Shown here: positions 51,227 through 58,841 of the stretch, in pieces
How the letters are laid out: the number at the start of each line of letters is the position of its first letter
Position numbering within the stretch: position 1 is the first letter of the stretch
From: Streptomyces humidus
Lineage (GTDB): Bacteria; Actinomycetota; Actinomycetes; Streptomycetales; Streptomycetaceae
Direction of reading: 5' to 3'
Assembly: GCF_014649655.1 (NCBI RefSeq)
Contig: NZ_BMTL01000007.1
Location: forward strand, 124,001-188,000
DNA length: 64,000 nt
Notes under the pieces: model-generated
Database searches by the model: none
Seen by the model: only the letters and a program-made list of their open reading frames with translations
Told to the model about the DNA's origin: nothing
Translations under genes and position numbers: made by a program

Positions 51227-53757
51227 GCCTGCAGACTGTGGCCGCCCCCGCGGCCGATCCGGCCGTGGTGCCGCTACCCTTCGACCGCCCGCGGTGGCAG
51301 GCGTGGCTGGACGAGCACACCGACCCGTTGTGGCGGTCGGACGAATGGGTCGGTGAGCACTGGCTGTTCACCGGTGACCCGGACGAGTCGACGACGGCGA
51401 TCTGGCGCTGCAACAGCGCCGGCTGCCACGTCGCGGTCCGCGCGAGCCGGCACCTGTGCCGGTCCTGCTACGAGCAGTTCGTGGAGAGCGGGCTCAGCCG
51501 GGAGGAGTTCGTGACGGTGGGCCGCCGGGCGACGGTCCGGGCCTTGCCCGGGTCGCGGCCGCCGTGCTCGGCGGAGCGCGAGGGGGTCCGCTGCGCGCTG
51601 GAGGCGGCGAGCCGGGGCAGCTGCATGCCGCACTACGTGAAGTGGCGGTACCAGTACAAGAGCGGGCATACACAGCTGGATCTCGCCGACTGGCTCGCGA
51701 CCGTGGCCCTTCCCCTTCCTCCCGGCCGCCCGTGCCTGGTGGGAGCCTGCGACGGCACGGCGCACGGCCGCCGGACGGAGTTGTGCACCTACCACCGCGA
51801 GCGCTGGCGCCAGCACCGCAAGGCGCTCGGCGTGAAGGGCCCGGCCGCCGAGGACCTGGCCGTCTGGGCGGCGGTGCAGAGTCCGCACCTGAACGGCTTC
51901 CAGTTCACCCTGCTGCCGCTGAACCCGCTGCTGCGCCGCGAGGTCCTCTATGCCCTGGTCCAGCGCGATACCCAGCGGCCCACGCTGAGCCCGGTCGCGG
52001 TGCGGCTCCTGGTCCGCGGCCTGGAGGGCGTCGACAGTATCGCCGCCCTGCCGCCCAAGCAGCTCGCCGACCTCGGGTACATCGACCGCAACTGCGAGGC
52101 CCACTGGAACGACGTCCTGCGCCTGGTGCGAGCGGCCTTCGACCGGTTCCGGGGTATCGACCCGCTCGACAAGCCCGTGTGGGAGCTCGCCGACCTAGGC
52201 CTGCGCTCGCGTACCCGGTCCGGGGTCCGTACGGTCCCGCGGCAGTTGGACACCTCGGTGATCCGGCAGGACTGGCTGCGCCGGCTGCTGGCGGACTGGG
52301 TGAAGGAGACCACCCCCGAGAACACCGACTTCCGGCGGTTCTTCAAGGGCTGCACGGCCGCATCGCGCGCCCTGGAGCTGCGACCGGGCGGCGGCCACGA
52401 CCCTGCTGCGCTGAAGATCACCGACATGGACGCCGTCGTCGAGGAGATCCGTTCCCGCCAGCGGGAAGACGGCACCGGACCGCTGTCCGCGGGCGCCCGC
52501 AACGAACTCCTCACGAGCTTCTGCCAGCTGCTCGACTTCGGCCGCCGCCTGCAGCTCCTCGACGACCTTTCCACCGGTTTCGCCCGCCAGCGCCACCACC
52601 AGATCCCCTACGAGGACGCGAGCGAGGACATGGCCGGCAAGGCCATACCCGAGCTCGTCATCGCCCAGCTGGACGCGGCCACCGACCTCATCGGCGTCGA
52701 CTTCCCGTACGGGGACTTCCCGCCGGAGGTGGTGCAGGCCATGCTGCGCGTCGTCTACGTCCTGCTCCGTGACACCGGTCGGCGCCCCTGGGAAGTGCGC
52801 TGGCTGCGCATCGACTGCCTGGATACCGACGGCGGCGAGTACGTCCTGATCTGGGACAACCACAAATCGCGGCGCAACCGGCGCCGTCTGGAGATCAGCC
52901 GGGAGACCGCGTTCGCGATCCTGGCGTGGCTGAAGATCCGGGCCACGCTGAAGCTCCCGGCCCGCTCGAGGACCTTCCTGTTCCCCGCCGCCCGGCACGC
53001 CTACGACGCCTGCATCGACGCCAACACCGTGGCGAAGATGCTCCGCATGTGGGTCGACGGCCTGCCCGAGCTGGTCACCGACACGGCCGACGAGGACGGC
53101 CTGCCGCTGCCCTTCGACCGCAGCCGCATCTTCGCGTACGCCTTCCGGCACACCTACGCCCAGCGGCACGCTGACGCCGGCACCGACCTGCACACCCTGC
53201 GCGATCTCATGGACCACCGATCGGCAGACACCACGGTTGGATACTTCACGGTCTCCCTGAAGCGGCGCCGCGAGGCCGTGGAGACGATGCGGCTGCACGT
53301 CATGGACCGCTCAGGGCACCCGATGCCGACCTCGTCGGCCACCGTGTACGACGCCCGGTCGGTGGGGACGCCGTTCGGCAACTGCACCGAGCCGTCCAAC
53401 GTCAAGGCCGGCGGCGGGAAGTGCCCGATCCGCTTCCAGTGCTCGGGGTGCGGCTTCTACCGACCTGACCCCTCGTTCCTCCCAGCTGTCGAGGACCACA
53501 TCCGCGGCCTGAAGGCCGACCGGGAGAGCGCCGTGGCCATGGACGCCGCCGCGTTCGTCATCCGCAACCTCACCGACCAGATCGACTCCTTCCAGGTCGT
53601 GGTCACCGGCATCCGCACCGCGCTCGCCGAGATGCCCGAAGCCGAGCGGCACCACATCGAGGAGGCAGCCGCCCTGCTGCGCAAGGTCCGCGCCGGGGAG
53701 CCACCGAACCTCCTGCCAATCGTCGGCCTTCCCACTAGGAGCACGTGCCATGGATGA
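51223..53757 (+). CDS. tnpB: Large tyrosine recombinase, TnpB-type (Tn554 family)
   Basis: 844 residues, larger than Tn554 TnpB (about 630). An N-terminal Cys cluster (WRCNSAGCHVAVRASRHLCR, SCYEQF) and another pair (CLVGACDG) suggest zinc binding. The integrase domain is in the second half: Arg in RDTGRRPWEVRWLRIDCLD (near 519), FAYAFRHTYAQRHADAG (first His replaced by Tyr, Arg kept), DHRSADTTVGYFTV with the His and the nucleophile Tyr. A C-terminal Cys cluster (CPIRFQCSGCGFYRPDPS) follows. The role is to act with TnpA in excision and insertion. It overlaps tnpA by 4 nt and tnpC by 8 nt. Confidence 0.87.
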   Translation: MSLQTVAAPAADPAVVPLPFDRPRWQAWLDEHTDPLWRSDEWVGEHWLFTGDPDESTTAIWRCNSAGCHVAVRASRHLCRSCYEQFVESGLSREEFVTVGRRATVRALPGSRPPCSAEREGVRCALEAASRGSCMPHYVKWRYQYKSGHTQLDLADWLATVALPLPPGRPCLVGACDGTAHGRRTELCTYHRERWRQHRKALGVKGPAAEDLAVWAAVQSPHLNGFQFTLLPLNPLLRREVLYALVQRDTQRPTLSPVAVRLLVRGLEGVDSIAALPPKQLADLGYIDRNCEAHWNDVLRLVRAAFDRFRGIDPLDKPVWELADLGLRSRTRSGVRTVPRQLDTSVIRQDWLRRLLADWVKETTPENTDFRRFFKGCTAASRALELRPGGGHDPAALKITDMDAVVEEIRSRQREDGTGPLSAGARNELLTSFCQLLDFGRRLQLLDDLSTGFARQRHHQIPYEDASEDMAGKAIPELVIAQLDAATDLIGVDFPYGDFPPEVVQAMLRVVYVLLRDTGRRPWEVRWLRIDCLDTDGGEYVLIWDNHKSRRNRRRLEISRETAFAILAWLKIRATLKLPARSRTFLFPAARHAYDACIDANTVAKMLRMWVDGLPELVTDTADEDGLPLPFDRSRIFAYAFRHTYAQRHADAGTDLHTLRDLMDHRSADTTVGYFTVSLKRRREAVETMRLHVMDRSGHPMPTSSATVYDARSVGTPFGNCTEPSNVKAGGGKCPIRFQCSGCGFYRPDPSFLPAVEDHIRGLKADRESAVAMDAAAFVIRNLTDQIDSFQVVVTGIRTALAEMPEAERHHIEEAAALLRKVRAGEPPNLLPIVGLPTRSTCHG

Positions 53758-54316
53758 GCCCCGAACCCCTGCGCAGGTCCTGCGCGAGGCCCGGCAGAAG
53801 GACTCCCGCGACAAGCGCGCCCGGGTCCTGACCGTGGTCGACCAGATGCTCGCCGAGAAGGAACCGGTCACCTTCACCACGGTGGCGCGGCGGGCGAAGG
53901 TCTCGCACTGGCTGGTCTACGCGGAGGGCGTGCGCGAGGTCATCGAGCAGGCGCGGCGCCGCCAGGCCCGCCAGCCGCGCGAGGACGGCGCCCGCAAGGC
54001 CCCGGCGGGCTGGCAGGTGGAAGTACAGATCACCCGGGAGGACAACCGGCGACTGCGGGAGGAAGTAGACCGGCTCAAGGCCGCCGTGCGCCGATCCCTG
54101 GGCCAGCAGATCGACCAAGTCGGCGCCGCCGACCTCCGCGCCCGCGTTGACGAGCTCACCGCCGCCAACCAGCGCCTCGAAGGCGAACTCGCACAGGTGA
54201 AGGCCCATGCTGAGGAACTGCAGGGCCGGCTCACCGAGACAGAGGACGATCTCGCCGGGGCGCGGACCAGTCTGCGCCGCATGATCCGGAATGGGAACCA
54301 GGAGCCCGCCGTGTGA
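53750..54316 (+). CDS. tnpC: TnpC-type accessory protein (Tn554 family)
   Basis: 188 residues. A basic N-terminus is followed by a helix-turn-helix-like segment (VTFTTVARRAKVSHWLVYAE), then a long coiled coil (REDNRRLREEVDRLKAAVRR; LTAANQRLEGELAQVKAHAE). The position and build match TnpC of Tn554, which influences insertion efficiency and orientation. ATG at 53750 with AGGAG upstream; it overlaps tnpB by 8 nt. Confidence 0.8.
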   Translation: MDEPRTPAQVLREARQKDSRDKRARVLTVVDQMLAEKEPVTFTTVARRAKVSHWLVYAEGVREVIEQARRRQARQPREDGARKAPAGWQVEVQITREDNRRLREEVDRLKAAVRRSLGQQIDQVGAADLRARVDELTAANQRLEGELAQVKAHAEELQGRLTETEDDLAGARTSLRRMIRNGNQEPAV

Positions 54317-54459
54317 TCCAGGCCAGTACGGCACCACCACGACGTTCACTACCAGCGCGGCAGACAGGAACCGCCCATCGCGCAGGTTCGGAGGTCCGCA
54401 CGATGTCCCGGTGGGTGCCCGGTGGCTTCGCACCCTGTCGGCACAGCGCGTGACCAGGG

Positions 54460-55287
54460 ATGATGCCCACCATGGCCCTCGACCAGAATCTCGTTCCGCT
54501 ACGTTCTACGCGCTCGCTGCCCCTGGTGTTCGCCATCGGGGCGGCGGTCGGCGTTCTGGGCGGGATGATCGGGCTGGGCGGCGCGGAGTTCCGCTTGCCG
54601 CTGCTGATCGGCCTGTTCGGGTTCGCCGCGCTGTCCGCGGTCATCCTGAACAAGGCGATGAGCCTGGTCGTGGTCCTGGTGGCGCTGCCCGCCCGCATGG
54701 CGACCGTCCCGGCCTCAGAGGTGGCCGCGCACTGGCCCGTCGCCGCCAACCTGCTGGCCGGGAGCCTGCTAGGCGCGTGGGCCGGAGCGTCGTGGGCGGT
54801 ACGGATGCGCTCCGCCACCCTCTACAAGGTCCTGGCCGCGCTGATGGTCCTCATGGCCGCCGCCCTGGTGATCACCCACACCACCACCCTGGGCACCCTC
54901 GCGCTGCCCTTGGCAGCGCAAGTACCCCTGGGCGTGTTCGCCGGGTTCGGCATCGGGGTGGTCGCGGCGATCATGGGTGTGGCCGGCGGTGAGCTGCTGA
55001 TCCCGACGATCGTGCTGCTGTTCGGCCTGGACATCAAGACGGCCGGGAGCCTGTCCCTGCTGGTGTCGCTGCCGACGATGCTGGTGGCCTTCGCCCGCTA
55101 CAGCCGTGACGGCAGCTTCGCCGTGCTCGGCGCCAACCTCCGCTTCACCCTCGTCATGGCCGCGGGCTCGATCGCCGGCGCGGTGCTGGGCGGCCTGCTC
55201 CTCGGGGTGTTCCCGGAGGCGGTGCTCATCCCCGTCCTGGCCGTGATCCTGCTCGTCTCCGCGGTCAAGCTCGCCCGCCACGACTGA
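54460..55287 (+). CDS. TSUP-family transporter (TauE/SafE)
   Basis: 275 residues with about eight membrane helices. The family repeat is visible twice: GAAVGVLGGMIGLGGAEFRL in the first half and GFGIGVVAAIMGVAGGELLI in the second. TSUP proteins export sulfite, sulfonates or related anions. It is transposon cargo, next to the tnp genes, in a set with NhaA and SulP. ATG at 54460; ATGs at 54463 and 54472 are also possible. Confidence 0.85.
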   Translation: MMPTMALDQNLVPLRSTRSLPLVFAIGAAVGVLGGMIGLGGAEFRLPLLIGLFGFAALSAVILNKAMSLVVVLVALPARMATVPASEVAAHWPVAANLLAGSLLGAWAGASWAVRMRSATLYKVLAALMVLMAAALVITHTTTLGTLALPLAAQVPLGVFAGFGIGVVAAIMGVAGGELLIPTIVLLFGLDIKTAGSLSLLVSLPTMLVAFARYSRDGSFAVLGANLRFTLVMAAGSIAGAVLGGLLLGVFPEAVLIPVLAVILLVSAVKLARHD

Positions 55288-55316
55288 CGTGTGCAAAGCC
55301 GCCGCGCGGGACGAAG

Positions 55317-55550
55317 TTACCGCGCGGACGAACGCCGGGTCGCTGCGCGGCCGCCTCGCCGCGCTGTCCAGCGTCGTCGCAGCCAGTTACCGCATTCGCC
55401 GACCGCGACCAGGAAGGCGGCGGAGGCGGCGCATCCGGTGAGCGGTGCAGGGTGTCCGAGAGCGGTGCCTGCCAGCCAGAGGATGCCGGTCAGGGCTGCC
55501 CACCAGGCGATGACCGAGAGCGGGGTGCGCAGGAGTGCCGGCTGTGTCAT
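55317..55550 (-). CDS. Small membrane protein (transposon cargo)
   Basis: 77 residues with two membrane segments (LSVIAWWAALTGILWLAGTA and LTGCAASAAFLVAVGE) and an Arg-rich C-terminus. ATG at 55550 overlaps the upstream stop (ATGA). Last gene of the nhaA operon. Unknown function. Confidence 0.6.
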   Translation of the reverse strand: MTQPALLRTPLSVIAWWAALTGILWLAGTALGHPAPLTGCAASAAFLVAVGECGNWLRRRWTARRGGRAATRRSSAR

Positions 55551-55846
55551 CGGCTGCCGTTCTGGGCCGCTTTGAGGCGGGTCAGGCCGAGCGCCAGGCA
55601 TCCGGCGACCGCGACGATTCCGGCGGCGGCGGTGAGGGCCAGGCTCACTTCAGGGGCGGCTCCGGCCAGGCGGGGAATCGCGTTGAGGGGTGCCACGGCG
55701 TAGAGGCCGAGGAGGGCCCAGCCGTGGACGCGCACGGGCGCGAGCCGGGCGCGCAGCCGGGCAGGTACTCGGCCGGCGGCCATGGCCAGTCCGGCGGGCA
55801 GCAGGGTGCAGGAGAAGAGGGCCAGGCCGATCCACTGCCAGATCAT
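55547..55846 (-). CDS. Small membrane protein (transposon cargo)
   Basis: 99 residues, three hydrophobic segments (IGLALFSCTLLPAGLAMAAG, VHGWALLGLYAVAPLNAIP and VSLALTAAAGIVAVAGCLAL). Coupled to the next gene by ATGA. Family not recognised. Confidence 0.6.
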   Translation of the reverse strand: MIWQWIGLALFSCTLLPAGLAMAAGRVPARLRARLAPVRVHGWALLGLYAVAPLNAIPRLAGAAPEVSLALTAAAGIVAVAGCLALGLTRLKAAQNGSR

Positions 55847-55892
55847 CGTCGTGGGTTCCTGTCGGGTGTCGGGTCGGGGCGGAAGGTGAGCG

Positions 55893-56057
55893 TTACCGGC
55901 GGCCAGCGGCGGCCATGACGAGGCCAGTGACGAGCAGGGACAGCCCGAGGATGAGCACAGGGACGCCGGGCCCGGGCAGGAAGTACATCGCCACGCCGGC
56001 CAGGGTCAGCGGTGCGCCGACGGCGGCCATCACCTTTCCGATCTGTCGTTCCGACAT
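55893..56057 (-). CDS. Small two-helix membrane protein (transposon cargo)
   Basis: 54 residues: IGKVMAAVGAPLTLAGVAMY, a LPGPG turn, and VPVLILGLSLLVTGLVMAAA. ATG at 56057 with GGAGCAG upstream. It starts 28 nt inside the end of the 108-residue gene. Unknown role. Confidence 0.6.
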   Translation of the reverse strand: MSERQIGKVMAAVGAPLTLAGVAMYFLPGPGVPVLILGLSLLVTGLVMAAAGRR

Positions 56058-56356
56058 GGCTGCTCCTCGTCCGGCGAAGGGGGTGGGTCGGCCGAGGCGG
56101 CGCTGCCGGTGACGAAGGCGGCGAGTACCCCGGCAAGCAGGGCCCAGGCCACCGCCGCCCAGCCGTAGCGGGCGCCGCCGATCAAGGCCGTGGCTGCGGC
56201 GACCGTCACACCGGCTGCCACGGCCCGGGGGCTGGTGGCGAACGCCCACTGCCGCCGGGCGCTGCCCGGATGCCGGAGCTCGGTGACGGCCGTGCGGATG
56301 ACCAGGGCGGCGATGACGATCACGGGCGCCAGCAGGGAGGCATCGCCGTCGGCCAT
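56030..56356 (-). CDS. Membrane protein (transposon cargo)
   Basis: 108 residues with three segments (LLAPVIVIAALVIRTAVTEL, AVAAGVTVAAATALIGG, WAAVAWALLAGVLAAFVTG) and an acidic tail. Its ATG shares the last base of the nhaA stop (TGATG), so it is strictly coupled to nhaA. Possible accessory subunit (inference). Confidence 0.6.
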   Translation of the reverse strand: MADGDASLLAPVIVIAALVIRTAVTELRHPGSARRQWAFATSPRAVAAGVTVAAATALIGGARYGWAAVAWALLAGVLAAFVTGSAASADPPPSPDEEQPCRNDRSER

Positions 56357-57675
56357 CAGGTGGGCCGCCCGTCCGTACGAGCGGTGGTGTCTTCGGCGGT
56401 GGGGGTGTGCTGGTAGATGTCGGGGATGCCGTCGTGGTCGGCGTCGAGCGTCTCCGCCTCGTAGAGGCGCCGGTAGAGGGTGTTGCGCCGCCGCAGCAGG
56501 ACGGCCGCGAGGACGGCGGCGGTCAGGGAGGCGACGAGGACGGCGGCCTTGACGTGCTCGCTTGTCTGGCCGCCGGGGAAGGCGAGTTCGCCGATGAGGA
56601 GGGCGACGGTGAAGCCGATCCCGGCCAGCACCGACAGGCCCAGGACGTCGGCCCAGGCGAGGTCGGGGTTGAGCTGGGCGCGGGTGAAGCGGGCGGCCAG
56701 GTAGGTTCCGGCGAAGATCCCCACCGTTTTGCCGACGACCAGGCCGATCACGACGCCGAGGGGTTCGGGGCTGGTGAACACCGCGCCCAGGGCGGGTCCG
56801 GAGATGTTCACCCCGGCGGCGAACAGCGCGAACAGCGGGACCGCGATACCGGCGGAGAGCGGGTGGACCAGGTGTGAGACCCGGGCGGCGGGTGAGACCT
56901 CTTCGCCCTTGTCGCGGGTGGTGCGCAGGATGAGGCCCATGGCGACGCCGGCGACGGTGGCGTGGACGCCGCCGTTGTACATCAGCGCCCAGATCGCCAG
57001 CCCGAGGGGCACGTACCACCACCAGCCGCGTACTCGCAGCCGCTGCAGCAGGTAGAAGAGGACCAGGCCCGCGATGGCTCCGGCGAGTGCCCACAGGTTG
57101 AGGTCGGAGGTGAAGAACACCGCGATGATCAGGATTGCGCCGAGGTCGTCGACGACGGCGAGGGTGAGGAGGAAGGCGCGCAGCGCGGCCGGCAGATGGG
57201 TGGAGAGGACCGCGAGGACGGCGAGGGCGAAGGCGATGTCGGTGGCCATGGGGACCGCCCAGCCCGCGCTGCTGCCGCCTCCCGCCGTGGTGGTGGCGAG
57301 GTAGAGGGCGGCGGGTACGGCCATCCCGCACAGTGCGGCGATGACGGGCAGCGCGGCGGTGGCCGGGGTGCGCAGTTCGCCGACGACGAGCTCGCGTTTG
57401 AGCTCGATGCCGGCGACGAGGAAGAACACGGCCAGCAGCCCGTCGGCCGTCCAGTGCCCCACCGACAGGTCCAGGCCGAGGGCCGGTATCCCGAAGTGGA
57501 AGTCGCGCACGGACGCGTACGCGGCGCTCCAGGGGCTGTTGGCCCAGATCAGGGCGAGGACGGCGGCGCCGAGGAGGACCAGGCCGCCGACGGTCTCGGT
57601 GCGCAGGGCCCTGGTGATGGCCTGCCGTTCGGGTAGGGGCAGCAGACCGAGGAAGGGGGAGCGGATGTCGGCCAT
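56356..57675 (-). CDS. nhaA: Na+/H+ antiporter NhaA
   Basis: 439 residues, about 12 membrane helices. The ion-binding residues are present: ATDIAFALAV (Asp133 equivalent) and VVDDLGAILII (Asp163/164 pair). The early GIELKRELVVGELR and the NGGVHATVAGVAMGL motif are typical. It exports Na+ or Li+ in exchange for protons. The C-terminus has an unusual tail with DADHDGIPDIY (about 411-421), an EF-hand or dockerin-type Ca2+ loop. First gene of a five-gene minus-strand operon. ATG at 57675 after GGAGG. Confidence 0.92.
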   Translation of the reverse strand: MADIRSPFLGLLPLPERQAITRALRTETVGGLVLLGAAVLALIWANSPWSAAYASVRDFHFGIPALGLDLSVGHWTADGLLAVFFLVAGIELKRELVVGELRTPATAALPVIAALCGMAVPAALYLATTTAGGGSSAGWAVPMATDIAFALAVLAVLSTHLPAALRAFLLTLAVVDDLGAILIIAVFFTSDLNLWALAGAIAGLVLFYLLQRLRVRGWWWYVPLGLAIWALMYNGGVHATVAGVAMGLILRTTRDKGEEVSPAARVSHLVHPLSAGIAVPLFALFAAGVNISGPALGAVFTSPEPLGVVIGLVVGKTVGIFAGTYLAARFTRAQLNPDLAWADVLGLSVLAGIGFTVALLIGELAFPGGQTSEHVKAAVLVASLTAAVLAAVLLRRRNTLYRRLYEAETLDADHDGIPDIYQHTPTAEDTTARTDGRPT

Positions 57676-57849
57676 GGCAGTGGGCCTCCGGGTGTCAGCG
57701 ACGGGAGGGCACACTGCCCCCAGGACGCCGACCAGACTTCCCGGCACACCGCGCGCCTTTTCTTGACGCGTTCTTTACACCGTATCCGCGGCGAGGAAGC
57801 CTGTCTGCCCCGCACGGTTCCGCAAGATCACATCGGTGTCAGGTTGTGA

Positions 57850-58026
57850 TCAGCCCTGGCGGGAGGCGCACCGCCAGGCGGCGACGGCGGCGAGCACCAG
57901 TGCCGCGGCCGCGTACAGCTCGGGCCGCTCGGAGGGCATCGTGTAGAGGGCGGCGCCCGCGATCGTGAGGATCGCGCCCATCACCAGCAGGGGCGAGGCC
58001 GGACATCGAGGCGGGCGGCGGGGCAT
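57850..58026 (-). CDS. Short membrane protein (58 residues)
   Basis: Begins MPRRPPRCPASPLLVMGAIL and ends RCASRQG. Two hydrophobic helices (PLLVMGAILTIAGAALYTMP and YAAAALVLAAVAAWRCA) have a hairpin layout like the 54-residue protein of the nhaA operon. It starts 6 nt after the merR stop, so it is probably translated from the merR message. The 57676-57849 gap has no recognised site. Confidence 0.55.
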   Translation of the reverse strand: MPRRPPRCPASPLLVMGAILTIAGAALYTMPSERPELYAAAALVLAAVAAWRCASRQG

Positions 58027-58032
58027 CGCGGG

Positions 58033-58428
58033 TCAGGGCCCGGCCGGTGCGGCCTGGTGCAGGCGCGTACGGAGCGTTTCGGCGAACTCTTCGGCGCGGG
58101 CCAACTGGACGCGTAGCTTGTCGACCTGCTCGGTGGCGGCCTGCTCGTACTCCCGCATCCGCCCCAGCAGGGCCTCGCGCTCACCGAGATCGAGGCCGGG
58201 CTCGTTGTCGAGGCGGTCGGTGGCGTCCAGGAGGTCGCGCATCTGGTCGAGGGTGAAGCCGAGCGGCTTCATCCGGCGGATGACCATGAGGCGGGCGACG
58301 TCGGTCTCGGTGTAGAGGCGGAAGCCGCCCTGCGAGCGGGCCGAGGGCACGACCAGACCGGTCTCCTCGTAGTGCCGGATGGTCCGCAGAGACAGCTCCG
58401 TCCGCGCGGCGACCTCGCCGATCTGCAT
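58033..58428 (-). CDS. MerR-family transcriptional regulator
   Basis: 131 residues from the ATG at 58428 (a GTG at 58443 would add five). The N-terminal winged helix is MQIGEVAARTELSLRTIRHY followed by EETGLVVPSARSQGGFRLYT. A dimerising coiled coil comes next (LGEREALLGRMREYEQAATE). There are no metal-binding Cys at the C-terminus, so it does not look like a metal sensor. The operator palindrome at 58501-58524 lies between it and sulP. It probably controls itself, the 58-residue gene and perhaps sulP. Confidence 0.85.
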   Translation of the reverse strand: MQIGEVAARTELSLRTIRHYEETGLVVPSARSQGGFRLYTETDVARLMVIRRMKPLGFTLDQMRDLLDATDRLDNEPGLDLGEREALLGRMREYEQAATEQVDKLRVQLARAEEFAETLRTRLHQAAPAGP

Positions 58429-58500
58429 GTGCCTGTCGTCCACGCCCGCGGCCTGGCCCTTCTCGTTGTGGCGGGCCGCGTCCCGTGCGGCCCCACCGAT

Positions 58501-58524
58501 CTCTACTCTAACGTTAGGGTAGAG
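58501..58524. promoter_or_regulatory. MerR-type operator palindrome
   Basis: A 24-bp dyad with CTCTACTCTAAC and GTTAGGGTAGAG as its halves (22 of 24 positions symmetrical). This is the size and form of MerR operators, which lie in an over-long promoter spacer. It is 73 nt before the merR ATG and about 320 nt before sulP. Confidence 0.75.
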
Positions 58525-58841
58525 TTGCTGGTGGCGAGGGCGGCCCATGGTGCCCCGCTACTGCCGTGTCGGGGCCGACGGTGCCCCCGGCGAAGATCCG
58601 ATTCTTGCAGGAGAGAGCGTGCGCGAGCCCATGACGCCGACCGCCGCCGCCTGCCCGCCGTGACGCTTCGCCTCTGGACGTGAGCCGCCCTGCCGCAGCC
58701 CGGCTTCGTCCCGTTCTTCGACTTCCGGCCCGCCCCGTTGCGGGCCGTCCGCGGGGCGCCGGCCCGGCCTTCCGCGTTCTCCCGCACGCCCCTGGCCTGC
58801 CCTGAGCAGGGTGTGCCCGAGCACGACAGGTACCTGCTTCC
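58525..58841 (+). other. sulP leader region with possible short upstream frame
   Basis: 317 nt without a full gene. A 14-codon frame at 58619-58663 starts with GTG behind AGGAGA and reads VREPMTPTAAACPP; it holds one Cys codon near its end. Short Cys-containing leader frames regulate sulfur genes in other actinobacteria, so it could be an attenuation leader for sulP (weak inference). No clear hairpin pair was found. Confidence 0.3.

Noticed and set aside
56030..57331. A 433-codon minus-strand frame through nhaA
   Set aside because: Only its last 108 codons (start at 56356) look like a protein; the rest is the Arg/His-rich shadow of nhaA.
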